Below, piece by piece: positions 6,574 through 13,412 of a stretch of 16,152 bases of DNA. The stretch lies in the NCBI GenBank assembly GCA_007119985.1, contig SKOQ01000178.1, positions 1 through 16,152 on the forward strand, given 5' to 3'. A model generated the notes under the pieces. The model saw only the letters and a list, made by a program, of their open reading frames with translations, was not told where the DNA came from and searched no databases. The position numbers and the translations under genes are program-made. Numbering within the stretch: the first letter of the stretch is position 1; each line of letters opens with the position of its first letter. The stretch is from Marinospirillum sp. GTDB lineage: Bacteria > Pseudomonadota > Gammaproteobacteria > Pseudomonadales > Halomonadaceae.

Positions 6574-7463
6574 ACCCAAGAGTCAACTACACCCTAGTCG
6601 GGCTGTTTGTGGTGTTATTAGTCGTCGCAGGGCTGATGCTCTCTGCGCTGATGACACGCGATAGCCGCAACCAGAACCGCGAACTTTACTACACCTACTT
6701 TTATGATTCTGTCTCTGGGCTCAATGAACGGGCGGCGGTACGCTATAACGGTGTCCCGGTCGGTTTTGTTGAAAGCATCTCACTGGTGGCCGAGCCTGAA
6801 GAGGCGGTGCGCCTGGGCTTACGCCTGGATCCAAGCACACCTTTGCGCACGGATACCTATGCCTCTTTGCAGCATCAAGGTATCACTGGGCTGCTGTTTG
6901 TTGAACTCAAAAGCCGCGGCACCGGCGGCGATCCGCTGACGACGCAAGAAAACCAACCGACCACCATCCCAAGCCATGCCTCGCGCTTAGTCGAGATCGC
7001 TGAAATGCTGGATCATTCCTTGCAGCAGTTCAATCAGCTATCCGCCGCCTTGGTCCAGGTCAGCGAGCAGCTGGCGCTGATGACTGATCAAGGCATGCGC
7101 AGTCAGATCAGTGATCTCCTCAGTGCCACAGAACGCTTGGTTCAAGTCGCTGAAAATCGTGTCGCGGCCTTTGAGCCAGAAGTTTTTCAAGGCTTGGCGC
7201 TCAGCATGACGCAATTGGTTGATCAGCTCAGCACCCAGTTGCCGCAGAGCCTGACCCGACTCGAAGAAACCAGCATCACGCAACTCACTCATCTCAGCGA
7301 GCAGATCACACTCCTCTCGCAAGATGCCCGCAGTTCTAGCCGTCAACTGCTGCCACTGATCCGCGAGGCGGAAGAACTCCTTGAACAGCTGCAACAAGAA
7401 GGCCGCAGCTGGCTACGCAGCAATCAACACCGACCACTCGGACCAGGCGAGGAGGCCAGATAA
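6570..7463 (+). CDS. MCE/MlaD-family membrane-anchored lipid-binding protein
   Basis: Substrate-handling subunit of the lipid transporter. MCE proteins form hexameric rings in the periplasm and pass phospholipids through a central pore. The 297-aa protein has an N-terminal membrane anchor (about 7-28), then one MCE domain (about 38-115) with the family pattern SGLNERAAVRYNGVPVGFV (49-67). A long C-terminal part (about 140-290), rich in Gln, Leu, Ser and Glu, is predicted helical or coiled-coil. It is longer than E. coli MlaD (183 aa) and has one MCE domain, unlike PqiB or LetB. The start codon overlaps the ATPase stop codon, and the lipoprotein follows after 3 bases. Confidence 0.92.
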   Translation: MNPRVNYTLVGLFVVLLVVAGLMLSALMTRDSRNQNRELYYTYFYDSVSGLNERAAVRYNGVPVGFVESISLVAEPEEAVRLGLRLDPSTPLRTDTYASLQHQGITGLLFVELKSRGTGGDPLTTQENQPTTIPSHASRLVEIAEMLDHSLQQFNQLSAALVQVSEQLALMTDQGMRSQISDLLSATERLVQVAENRVAAFEPEVFQGLALSMTQLVDQLSTQLPQSLTRLEETSITQLTHLSEQITLLSQDARSSSRQLLPLIREAEELLEQLQQEGRSWLRSNQHRPLGPGEEAR

Positions 7464-7466
7464 ACC

Positions 7467-8123
7467 ATGTTGACCCTCAATAGACTCTTATCGTGCGGGC
7501 TTAAAATCAGCGCTCTACTTCTACTGCTAGTGGGCCTGCACGCTTGCACACTACTCCCCCAACCTGAGCCAGAACCAAGACGACTGCAACTGACGCTCCC
7601 CCAGCTGGATACCGCGACCAGCACAGCGACCACTTCTCGTCTGCAGCTGGCGATTGATCGCCCACAAGCCGCCAGTCCATTGCGAGGTCGCGATCTCTGG
7701 TATCGTGAAGATCAAGCGCTGAATGCTTTTAGCCGCTATCAATGGGCAGAGAGCCTTGACCTACAGCTACAACGCTGGCTGGTCCACGGGCTGGGGCAAG
7801 CCGGCTGGACGCACAGCGTATTGCCGGATCAACCCGGCTTTGCCAGTGATCTACGCCTGCTACTGACCCTAGATCAGTGGTATTTGAATCTACCCGCCCA
7901 AACGCTGGATATTGATCTCCAGGTCACGCTGCTCGATCCACAGGGCGTGAGTCTTTATCAACGTCGCTGGCAAGCCAGGCCAAGTGTCACGCCGCTGGCT
8001 CCGCTTGGGATGGTGGGTGCTTCTCAAATCTGGCTTGAAACCTGGTTGATCGAGTTGGAAGCGGATTTAGCAGAGCAGCATCGACTTGGGTGGCCCGCCC
8101 CGCTTTCTGCACGTTCAATCTGA
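7467..8123 (+). CDS. PqiC-like auxiliary lipoprotein of the MCE transporter
   Basis: Probable outer-membrane lipoprotein of the ABC-type transport auxiliary family (PqiC-like), which docks the MCE assembly to the outer membrane. It has 218 aa. A signal peptide with hydrophobic core (about 13-23) ends in the lipobox LHAC, so C27 would be lipidated. The family segment around 77-100 is recognisable (LWYREDQALNAFSRYQWAES). The start lies 3 bases after the MCE stop, making it the last gene of the four-gene operon. No clear terminator follows. The assignment rests on the lipobox, this segment and the context. Confidence 0.85.
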   Translation: MLTLNRLLSCGLKISALLLLLVGLHACTLLPQPEPEPRRLQLTLPQLDTATSTATTSRLQLAIDRPQAASPLRGRDLWYREDQALNAFSRYQWAESLDLQLQRWLVHGLGQAGWTHSVLPDQPGFASDLRLLLTLDQWYLNLPAQTLDIDLQVTLLDPQGVSLYQRRWQARPSVTPLAPLGMVGASQIWLETWLIELEADLAEQHRLGWPAPLSARSI

Positions 8124-8142
8124 TCGAGGTGAAGAGGGACGC

Positions 8143-8170
8143 TTGACATCGGCATCTCTCTCGCTTTGAT
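8143..8170 (+). promoter_or_regulatory. Sigma-70 promoter of the iron transporter genes
   Basis: TTGACA (8143-8148) is a perfect -35 and is followed after 16 bases by TTTGAT (8165-8170, 4 of 6 to TATAAT). It lies in the gap after the MCE operon and 90 bases before the permease start. Confidence 0.55.
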
Positions 8171-8186
8171 TTTAATTATCATTTAC
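8168..8186. promoter_or_regulatory. Putative Fur box
   Basis: GATTTTAATTATCATTTAC matches 13 of 19 positions of the Fur consensus GATAATGATAATCATTATC, including the contiguous ATCATT core. It overlaps the -10 and start region of the predicted promoter, the place expected for iron-dependent repression, and the genes downstream encode a ferric-iron importer. Confidence 0.6.
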
Positions 8187-8259
8187 TTAAGCATGGGAAT
8201 CTGTTAATTTTTTACCTCTTATTTGCCTCTACCATCCGTTCAGGAAGTTTGAATCGTCT

Positions 8260-9846
8260 ATGTCTGTCGTGGTCGCACCCCAGCAGCCCGCTATGCAACG
8301 CGCACGGGCGCCGCTTTATTTGCTGATACCAGCGACCTTGGTTGCTGTGGCGATGCTGATCCCTCTGTTTTACCTGTTTTTGCGGGCCTTCCAAGCTGAG
8401 CCTGCGCAGCTGGCCGAGATTTTATGGCGGCAACGTAATCTCGATCTGCTGTGGAATACGCTCAAATTGACTGGCGGCGTGCTGATCCTGACCACCCTGA
8501 TGGCATTGCCCACGGCCTGGCTGGTCACCCGCACGGATATCCGTTTTAAAAAGCTGATTACCCTGCTGGCGGTGATTCCCTTGGCGGTGCCTGGCTATGT
8601 GATGGCCTACGCACTGATGGGGCTTGGCGGCTACTATGGTGTTTTTGCTCAGCTGTTTGGCTGGCAGCTCCCCCGCATCAGCGGTTACTGGGGTGCAATG
8701 ATGGCCCTCTCTTTTTATACCTTTTCCTATCTTTTTTTAAATTTGCGCTCAGCTCTCCTCGGCCTGGACCCAAGCCTTGAAGAGAGCGCACAATCACTCG
8801 GCTATGGCCCTTGGGCTATTTTTCGTCATGTGCTGCTGCCACACCTCTTGCCTGCGCTGATGGCAGGCTGGTTGGTGATTGGCTTGTATGTGATGGGAGA
8901 TTTTGGCGCAGTTGCTTTAATGCGTTATGAAGCCTTCAGCTATGCCATTTTCAACCAGTATGAAAACTCCTTTGATCGCTTCTATGCCGCTTGGCTTTCT
9001 TTGATGCTCTTGGCCTTAGCGGCCAGCTTTGTGATGATGGAAATGCTGATCAAACGCAAGCGCCTTGCCAGTTTGGGCAGCAGTGCCCCACGCCAACAGC
9101 GTCAGAGCCGCTTAGGATGGCTCCACCTGCCAGCTTGGTTATACTTGAGCGCCGTGTTTTTAAGCTCGATTGGCCTGCCAGTGATGATTCTGGCCTATTG
9201 GCTGATTTTGGCACCGCCAGATCTGAGCTTTTTCCTCCAGGTACCCACGACTTTTGTGCGCTCAGCGACGATTGCCATTCCTGCGGCCTTGCTAACCAGC
9301 CTGATGGCGATTCCGGTGGTGTATCTGCTGGTGCGCTATCCGTCACGCTGGTCCAGTGTCATTGAGCGCTCGACCTATGTCGGCTATGCCCTCCCGCCCA
9401 TCACGCTGGCACTGGCGATGGTGTATTTTGCGCTCAATACGGCCTACTTTCTTTATCAAACCCTAGCCATGCTGGTTTTTGCCTTGTCTCTGGCCACATT
9501 GGCCTTGGCGATGGGCCCCATTCGTAGCCATCTTTTACAAACCCGCGTTAATCTTGAAGAAGCGGCCTTTTCCTTGGGTTATGGCCCTATGGCCACCTTT
9601 TATCATGTGGTCTTTCCACGCTTAAAGCGCAGCCTGCTGGCCTCAGCCACCTTGGTTTTTCTTTTCTGTATGAAGGAGCTGCCCATCACCATGCTGCTCT
9701 CTCCAACCAACTACACCACCCTCGCCGTGACGGTTTATACACGCACCTCTGAGGGCATGATGGCCGAAGCGGCCCCCTTTGCGGCGGCGATCCTACTGTT
9801 TTCAACCCTGTCCGTTGGACTGGTTCTGAATCGAGAGAAAGCCTAG
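8260..9846 (+). CDS. fbpB: Ferric iron ABC transporter permease, fused FbpB type
   Basis: Inner-membrane permease that imports ferric iron delivered by a periplasmic binding protein. The 528-aa protein is a tandem of two permease domains with about 12 transmembrane segments. Each half carries an EAA-type loop for the ATPase: EESAQSLGYGPWAIF (174-188) and EEAAFSLGYGPMATF (433-447). The near-identical LGYGP in both shows the internal duplication. A charged linker near 264-285 (KRKR and RQQRQSR) separates the halves. ATG 8260 has AGGAAG 12 bases upstream, slightly far. The stop codon overlaps the ATPase start by one base. Sulfate, spermidine or thiamine permeases are alternatives by fold, but the fused length, the Fur-like site and the partner ATPase favour iron. 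Confidence 0.85.
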   Translation: MSVVVAPQQPAMQRARAPLYLLIPATLVAVAMLIPLFYLFLRAFQAEPAQLAEILWRQRNLDLLWNTLKLTGGVLILTTLMALPTAWLVTRTDIRFKKLITLLAVIPLAVPGYVMAYALMGLGGYYGVFAQLFGWQLPRISGYWGAMMALSFYTFSYLFLNLRSALLGLDPSLEESAQSLGYGPWAIFRHVLLPHLLPALMAGWLVIGLYVMGDFGAVALMRYEAFSYAIFNQYENSFDRFYAAWLSLMLLALAASFVMMEMLIKRKRLASLGSSAPRQQRQSRLGWLHLPAWLYLSAVFLSSIGLPVMILAYWLILAPPDLSFFLQVPTTFVRSATIAIPAALLTSLMAIPVVYLLVRYPSRWSSVIERSTYVGYALPPITLALAMVYFALNTAYFLYQTLAMLVFALSLATLALAMGPIRSHLLQTRVNLEEAAFSLGYGPMATFYHVVFPRLKRSLLASATLVFLFCMKELPITMLLSPTNYTTLAVTVYTRTSEGMMAEAAPFAAAILLFSTLSVGLVLNREKA

Positions 9847-10895
9847 TGAATGCCTTAACATCTCCTCCTCTGTTGCAGGTCAAGGATCTGTGTAAAAGCT
9901 ATGCCCAGCAAACTGAATGGGCAGTGGATCATGTCAGCTTCAGCCTTGGCCGTGGCGAAATCTTGGCGCTGCTGGGTCCCAGTGGATGCGGCAAGACCAC
10001 TACCTTGCGCATGCTGGCAGGCTTTGAAAAACCCAATCAAGGCCAGATCCTGCTTAAAGAGCAGGATATCACTGAGAGTCCACCGCAAAAGCGCAATATT
10101 GGCATCGTTTTTCAGGACTACGCCCTTTTTCCCCATATGACCTTGCTGCGCAATGTGACCTTTGCCATGCGTCATATCGAGAAGGAACAGCAGGTTGAGA
10201 AGGCAATGGAATGGCTGCAGCTGGTGGGCTTAAAAGACTATGCCAAGCGCTATCCGCATGAGCTGTCTGGCGGCCAACAACAGCGGGTGGCTCTGGCGCG
10301 AACACTCGCCGCAGAACCTGAACTGGTGCTTTTGGATGAACCCTTTTCCAACTTAGATGCGGCCTTGCGTGAATCAACGCGCAAAGAGATGCGCCAGCTG
10401 TTCAAAAAGGCAGGGACCTCGGTCATTCTGGTCACTCATGATCAAGCCGAGGCGCTGACCTTCGCAGATCGCGTGGGTGTGATGCAACAAGGACGCCTAG
10501 TGCAACTCAACACGCCTCAGCAAGTTTATCAACAGCCCGCCAATGCTTTTGTAGCCAAGTTCTTGGGTCATACCAATCTACTTCAAGGCACGGCTCAAGG
10601 CTTAGAAGCCAGTACGCCACTCGGCCAAATTCAGCTCAATCAAGACAGTCAGGGCGAGGTGCAACTGTCACTGCGGCCTGAGGACCTCTATATGGTCGCC
10701 AGTGAGAGTGATCAGGCTGCACTCGTGAAGGAAAGGGAGTTTCGTGGTCATGACTACTTGTATGTGCTGGAACAGGATGGCGCAGAGTATTGTGTGATCA
10801 CCCCCAGCCACCATTATTTTGAGCTGGGTAGTCGTGTGGAGCTACGCAGTGAGCGCTTCGCAGCCGTTCTCCCCCCACAATTATTTGGTGCTTAG
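9846..10895 (+). CDS. fbpC: Ferric iron ABC transporter ATP-binding protein, FbpC type
   Basis: ATPase powering the adjacent permease. The protein has 349 aa. The nucleotide-binding domain has Walker A GPSGCGKTT (44-52), Q-loop Q90, signature LSGGQQQ (140-146), Walker B VLLDEP (161-166) and switch histidine H198 (VTHDQ). A C-terminal TOBE-type regulatory region (about 240-345) includes LSLRPEDLYMV, usual for the FbpC/PotA/MalK group. Translation starts at GTG 9846, whose G is the last base of the permease TAG, so the two genes are coupled. The next gene converges after only 10 bases with no obvious terminator hairpin. Confidence 0.88.
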   Translation: MNALTSPPLLQVKDLCKSYAQQTEWAVDHVSFSLGRGEILALLGPSGCGKTTTLRMLAGFEKPNQGQILLKEQDITESPPQKRNIGIVFQDYALFPHMTLLRNVTFAMRHIEKEQQVEKAMEWLQLVGLKDYAKRYPHELSGGQQQRVALARTLAAEPELVLLDEPFSNLDAALRESTRKEMRQLFKKAGTSVILVTHDQAEALTFADRVGVMQQGRLVQLNTPQQVYQQPANAFVAKFLGHTNLLQGTAQGLEASTPLGQIQLNQDSQGEVQLSLRPEDLYMVASESDQAALVKEREFRGHDYLYVLEQDGAEYCVITPSHHYFELGSRVELRSERFAAVLPPQLFGA

Positions 10896-10905
10896 CTTTC
10901 TTTTT

Positions 10906-11505
10906 CTACTGTGCGGCATGCTGGTCAAGGAAGGCCACCAGCGCAGGGATATGCCGCTCAAAGCCAGTAAAACCATGATCTCCACCCTCTTCTAGGCAGA
11001 GTTCAGCTTCTGGGTAGGCCAGCTGAGCCTGGCGATAATCCAACACATCATCCCCGGTTTGCAGCAGCAATCGACAAGGCACGCTGGCCTTTTCAACCCG
11101 ATAAGCGACCAGGCTCTGGCAGTGCTCCTGCGTCCAGCTAAAACGCAACTGATCGTGATAGTGGGTCACCGCCCCTATCGCCTCTTGCAGACGTTGTGCT
11201 GGATTCACAACAGGGTTAATCAGCACACAAGGAAGCTGCGCCTGCTGCGCCAAATAACGCGCATAGAATCCACCAAGAGAAGCGCCCACCAAGCCCACCC
11301 GATAGAAGGGCAGGAGCGCGGCAAGCATCTCTTGCACACTGGATATCGCTAACGACGGCTGAACTGGCAGCGAAGGCGCGATAAAGGCCAGTTGATGCTG
11401 GGCGCACCAAGTGCGGAGCAGCTCGGCCTTGTGGGCCTGACCGCTCGAAGCAAAACCATGCAGATAGATCACCAGCAGTGGACGCATCTTGTGACTCGGG
11501 TTCAT
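10906..11505 (-). CDS. yqiA: YqiA-like alpha/beta-hydrolase (esterase)
   Basis: A small cytoplasmic esterase of the YqiA/YcfP family; the physiological substrate is not known. At 199 aa it has the family size. The LHGF motif (15-18) near the start is the oxyanion region, GASLGG (74-79) holds nucleophile S76, and acid D152 or D153 (TGDD) and H177 (GGDHGF) complete the triad. ATG 11505 has GAGAGGA about 10 bases upstream; M7 at 11487 is an alternative. It lies 36 bases after thrH and is probably cotranscribed with it. It converges with the iron transporter ATPase. Confidence 0.85.
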   Translation of the reverse strand: MNPSHKMRPLLVIYLHGFASSGQAHKAELLRTWCAQHQLAFIAPSLPVQPSLAISSVQEMLAALLPFYRVGLVGASLGGFYARYLAQQAQLPCVLINPVVNPAQRLQEAIGAVTHYHDQLRFSWTQEHCQSLVAYRVEKASVPCRLLLQTGDDVLDYRQAQLAYPEAELCLEEGGDHGFTGFERHIPALVAFLDQHAAQ

Positions 11506-11541
11506 CAGCGGGTGATCCTCTCTTTTGCTGCACCAAACAGA

Positions 11542-12159
11542 TTACAGGCTCAGTGGGCGCTCACTGGCTTGCAAAAAGGCTTTTTTCAGATCTTCGTAGG
11601 TGTGCACCGCAGGGAACTGAGGGAACTCAGCGATGACATTATCCGGTGCATGGAAAAGAATCCCCTGCTCTGCCTGAGCCAGCATCGTGGTGTCGTTATA
11701 AGAATCACCGGCCGCGATCACGCGATAGTTCAACAGCTGGAAGGCGCGCACGCTCTGACGCTTAGGGTCACGTTGGCGCAGCTTGTAATCCACCACTCGG
11801 CCTTCGGCATCGACTTCAAGCTTGTGGCACAAGAGGGTGGGATGGCCGAGTGGGCGCATCAAGGGCATGGCAAACTCATAGAAGGTATCTGAGAGAATCA
11901 CCAGTTGGAAGCGCTCACGCAGCCAGTTCACAAATTCAACCGCACCGGGCAAGGGCTCGAGTTCAGCAATCACGGCCTGAATATCAGGAAGCTTCAAACC
12001 ATGCTCATCCAAAATACGCAAACGTTGGCGCATCAAGACATCATAATCAGGAATATCCCGCGTGGTCGCCTTGAGTGCATCAATGCCGGTTTTTTCAGCA
12101 AAAGCGATCCAAATTTCAGGGATGAGTACGCCTTCTAAATCTAAGCAAGCCAGTTCCAT
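11542..12159 (-). CDS. thrH: ThrH: phosphoserine phosphatase / homoserine phosphotransferase
   Basis: HAD-superfamily enzyme. Characterised ThrH moves phosphate from phosphoserine to homoserine, linking serine and threonine synthesis. ATG 12159 gives 205 aa, matching the family length, and AAGGAAG lies just upstream; the longer frame would add 22 unconserved residues. HAD motifs: I, CLDLEG with nucleophile D7 and E9 (where SerB has DxD); II, S90 (ILSDTF); III, a basic residue near K134; IV, GDSYND (151-156). The E9 variant of motif I separates ThrH from ordinary SerB phosphatases. The esterase gene follows. cysB lies upstream beyond a terminator, so its expression may come from terminator readthrough or from a weak promoter I could not identify. 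Confidence 0.92.
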   Translation of the reverse strand: MELACLDLEGVLIPEIWIAFAEKTGIDALKATTRDIPDYDVLMRQRLRILDEHGLKLPDIQAVIAELEPLPGAVEFVNWLRERFQLVILSDTFYEFAMPLMRPLGHPTLLCHKLEVDAEGRVVDYKLRQRDPKRQSVRAFQLLNYRVIAAGDSYNDTTMLAQAEQGILFHAPDNVIAEFPQFPAVHTYEDLKKAFLQASERPLSL

Positions 12160-12198
12160 AATCTTCCTTCCCACTGAGAGAAAATCAATATCGCCAAC

Positions 12199-12223
12199 AA
12201 AAGGCCCAGCACGGGGCTGGGCC
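12199..12223 (-). terminator. Rho-independent terminator of cysB
   Basis: GGCCCAGC (12203-12210) and GCTGGGCC (12216-12223) form a perfect 8-bp GC-rich stem with loop ACGGG. On the minus strand the stem is followed by TTTTGTTGG. It lies 48 bases after the cysB stop and before thrH. Confidence 0.82.
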
Positions 12224-12270
12224 ACATCAGAAGACGCAGTATAGCTTTTTCACGCCCAAAATGCTGCTGG

Positions 12271-13242
12271 CTAGCGCAGTGGTAGGGTCAGATCGGCAAA
12301 CAGGGCATCGACTTCCGCTTTGGAGCCCAGTTCGAGCGCCTGATTCAGCGTATCTCGATCCAAATGCTGGGCCAAGAGCTCAATAAAGTCATACAGATAG
12401 CTGCGCATAAAGGCACCACGACGTAAGCCAAGACGCGTCACGCTGGGTTCAAACAAGTGGCTGGCATCCAATACCACCAGATCTTCTTCTGTCTGATCGG
12501 CAGCCATATGGGCCACGATCCCCACTCCAACACCAAGACGCACATAGGTTTTGATCACATCTGAATCTGCTGCGGTAAAGACAAAGCGCGGCTCAATACC
12601 AGCTTGTTGAAAAGCCTCATCCACCTTGGCACGACCAGTAAAACCACTGGTATAGGTGACCAGAGGATGCTCTGCCAAGGCCGCTAGTGTTAAAGGCTGC
12701 ACCTGCGTTAAGGGATGATCCTTCGGCACCAGCACGCAGCGGTTCCACTGGTAGCAAGGGAAGGTGATCAAATCATTGGTATTGGCGATGGATTCCGTGG
12801 CAATGGCCAGATCGGCTTCACCCTCGACCACCATCTGGGCAATTTGTGGCGGCGTCCCCTGCTTGAGGCTGAGCGTCACCTCGGGATAGCGCTGAATAAA
12901 CTGCTGAATGACCTCGGGCAGAATATAGCGCGCCTGAGTATGGGTGGTCGCCAGCACTAGGCTGCCGCGTTTGGCATCGCTGAACTCTTGCGCCGCACGT
13001 TTAATGTTTTCAGCCGTGCGCAGAATTTCACCTGCCATGCGCACCACTTCTTGGCCTGCGGGCGTAATGCGGGTTAAATGCTTGCCGCTGCGCGCAAAGA
13101 TCTCAATACCCAGTTCATCTTCCAGTAAACGTATCTGCTTACTGATTCCAGGCTGAGAGGTATAGAGGCTCTGCGCCGTCGCGGATACATTTAAGTTATG
13201 GTGGGCGACTTCCCAAATATAGCGCAGCTGTTGCAGCTTCAT
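12271..13242 (-). CDS. cysB: CysB, LysR-type regulator of sulfur assimilation
   Basis: Transcription activator of cysteine biosynthesis and sulfate assimilation genes, with N-acetylserine or O-acetylserine as inducer; usually represses its own gene. ATG 13242 gives 323 aa, one fewer than E. coli CysB, and GGAG lies 6 bases upstream; the TTG that would add four residues overlaps this site. The N-terminal winged helix-turn-helix is almost identical to known CysB (MKLQQLRYIWEV, then YTSQPGISKQIRLLEDELGI). The effector domain keeps TTHTQARY, CYQWNR, PLVTYTSGFTGR, and FTAADSDVIKTYVRLGVGVG. High similarity across the whole length separates it from Cbl and other LysR proteins. A promoter with an upstream palindrome precedes it and a strong terminator follows it. 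Confidence 0.97.
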   Translation of the reverse strand: MKLQQLRYIWEVAHHNLNVSATAQSLYTSQPGISKQIRLLEDELGIEIFARSGKHLTRITPAGQEVVRMAGEILRTAENIKRAAQEFSDAKRGSLVLATTHTQARYILPEVIQQFIQRYPEVTLSLKQGTPPQIAQMVVEGEADLAIATESIANTNDLITFPCYQWNRCVLVPKDHPLTQVQPLTLAALAEHPLVTYTSGFTGRAKVDEAFQQAGIEPRFVFTAADSDVIKTYVRLGVGVGIVAHMAADQTEEDLVVLDASHLFEPSVTRLGLRRGAFMRSYLYDFIELLAQHLDRDTLNQALELGSKAEVDALFADLTLPLR

Positions 13243-13261
13243 CTGACTCTCCAAAAGAAAT

Positions 13262-13281
13262 AAAAAAACTATCTTTGATAG
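13262..13281 (-). promoter_or_regulatory. Terminator-like stem-loop in the cysB leader
   Basis: The minus strand reads CTATC-AAA-GATAG followed by seven T residues, between the predicted cysB promoter and its ribosome binding site. The stem is only 5 bp and mostly A-T. It may be a weak attenuator, a 5' stabilising hairpin, or chance. It could also end readthrough from the cyclase. Confidence 0.35.
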
Positions 13282-13287
13282 CCAGAA

Positions 13288-13316
13288 AGAATAATAAGCT
13301 GCGTCAACAAAGGCAA
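13288..13316 (-). promoter_or_regulatory. Predicted cysB promoter
   Basis: On the minus strand, -35 TTGCCT (13311-13316) and -10 TATTCT (13288-13293) are separated by exactly 17 bases, each matching 4 of 6 consensus positions. The start site would be near 13281, leaving a leader of about 40 bases. Confidence 0.45.
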
Positions 13317-13335
13317 GCGCTTTTATAACCTATAA

Positions 13336-13351
13336 GAATAAAAAATTATTC
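13336..13351. promoter_or_regulatory. Palindrome upstream of cysB, candidate autoregulatory site
   Basis: GAATAA-AAAA-TTATTC is a perfect 6-bp inverted repeat centred about 27 bases upstream of the predicted cysB -35 hexamer, a usual position for a LysR-type regulator. CysB autoregulation is known in enterobacteria, but CysB sites are poorly conserved, so the assignment is by position only. Confidence 0.35.
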
Positions 13352-13412
13352 CCACTGCTGTTTTTGGGTCAAATCTGAGATCTTGATTCAGCCTAAACAC
13401 CTCAGTCTCAGC

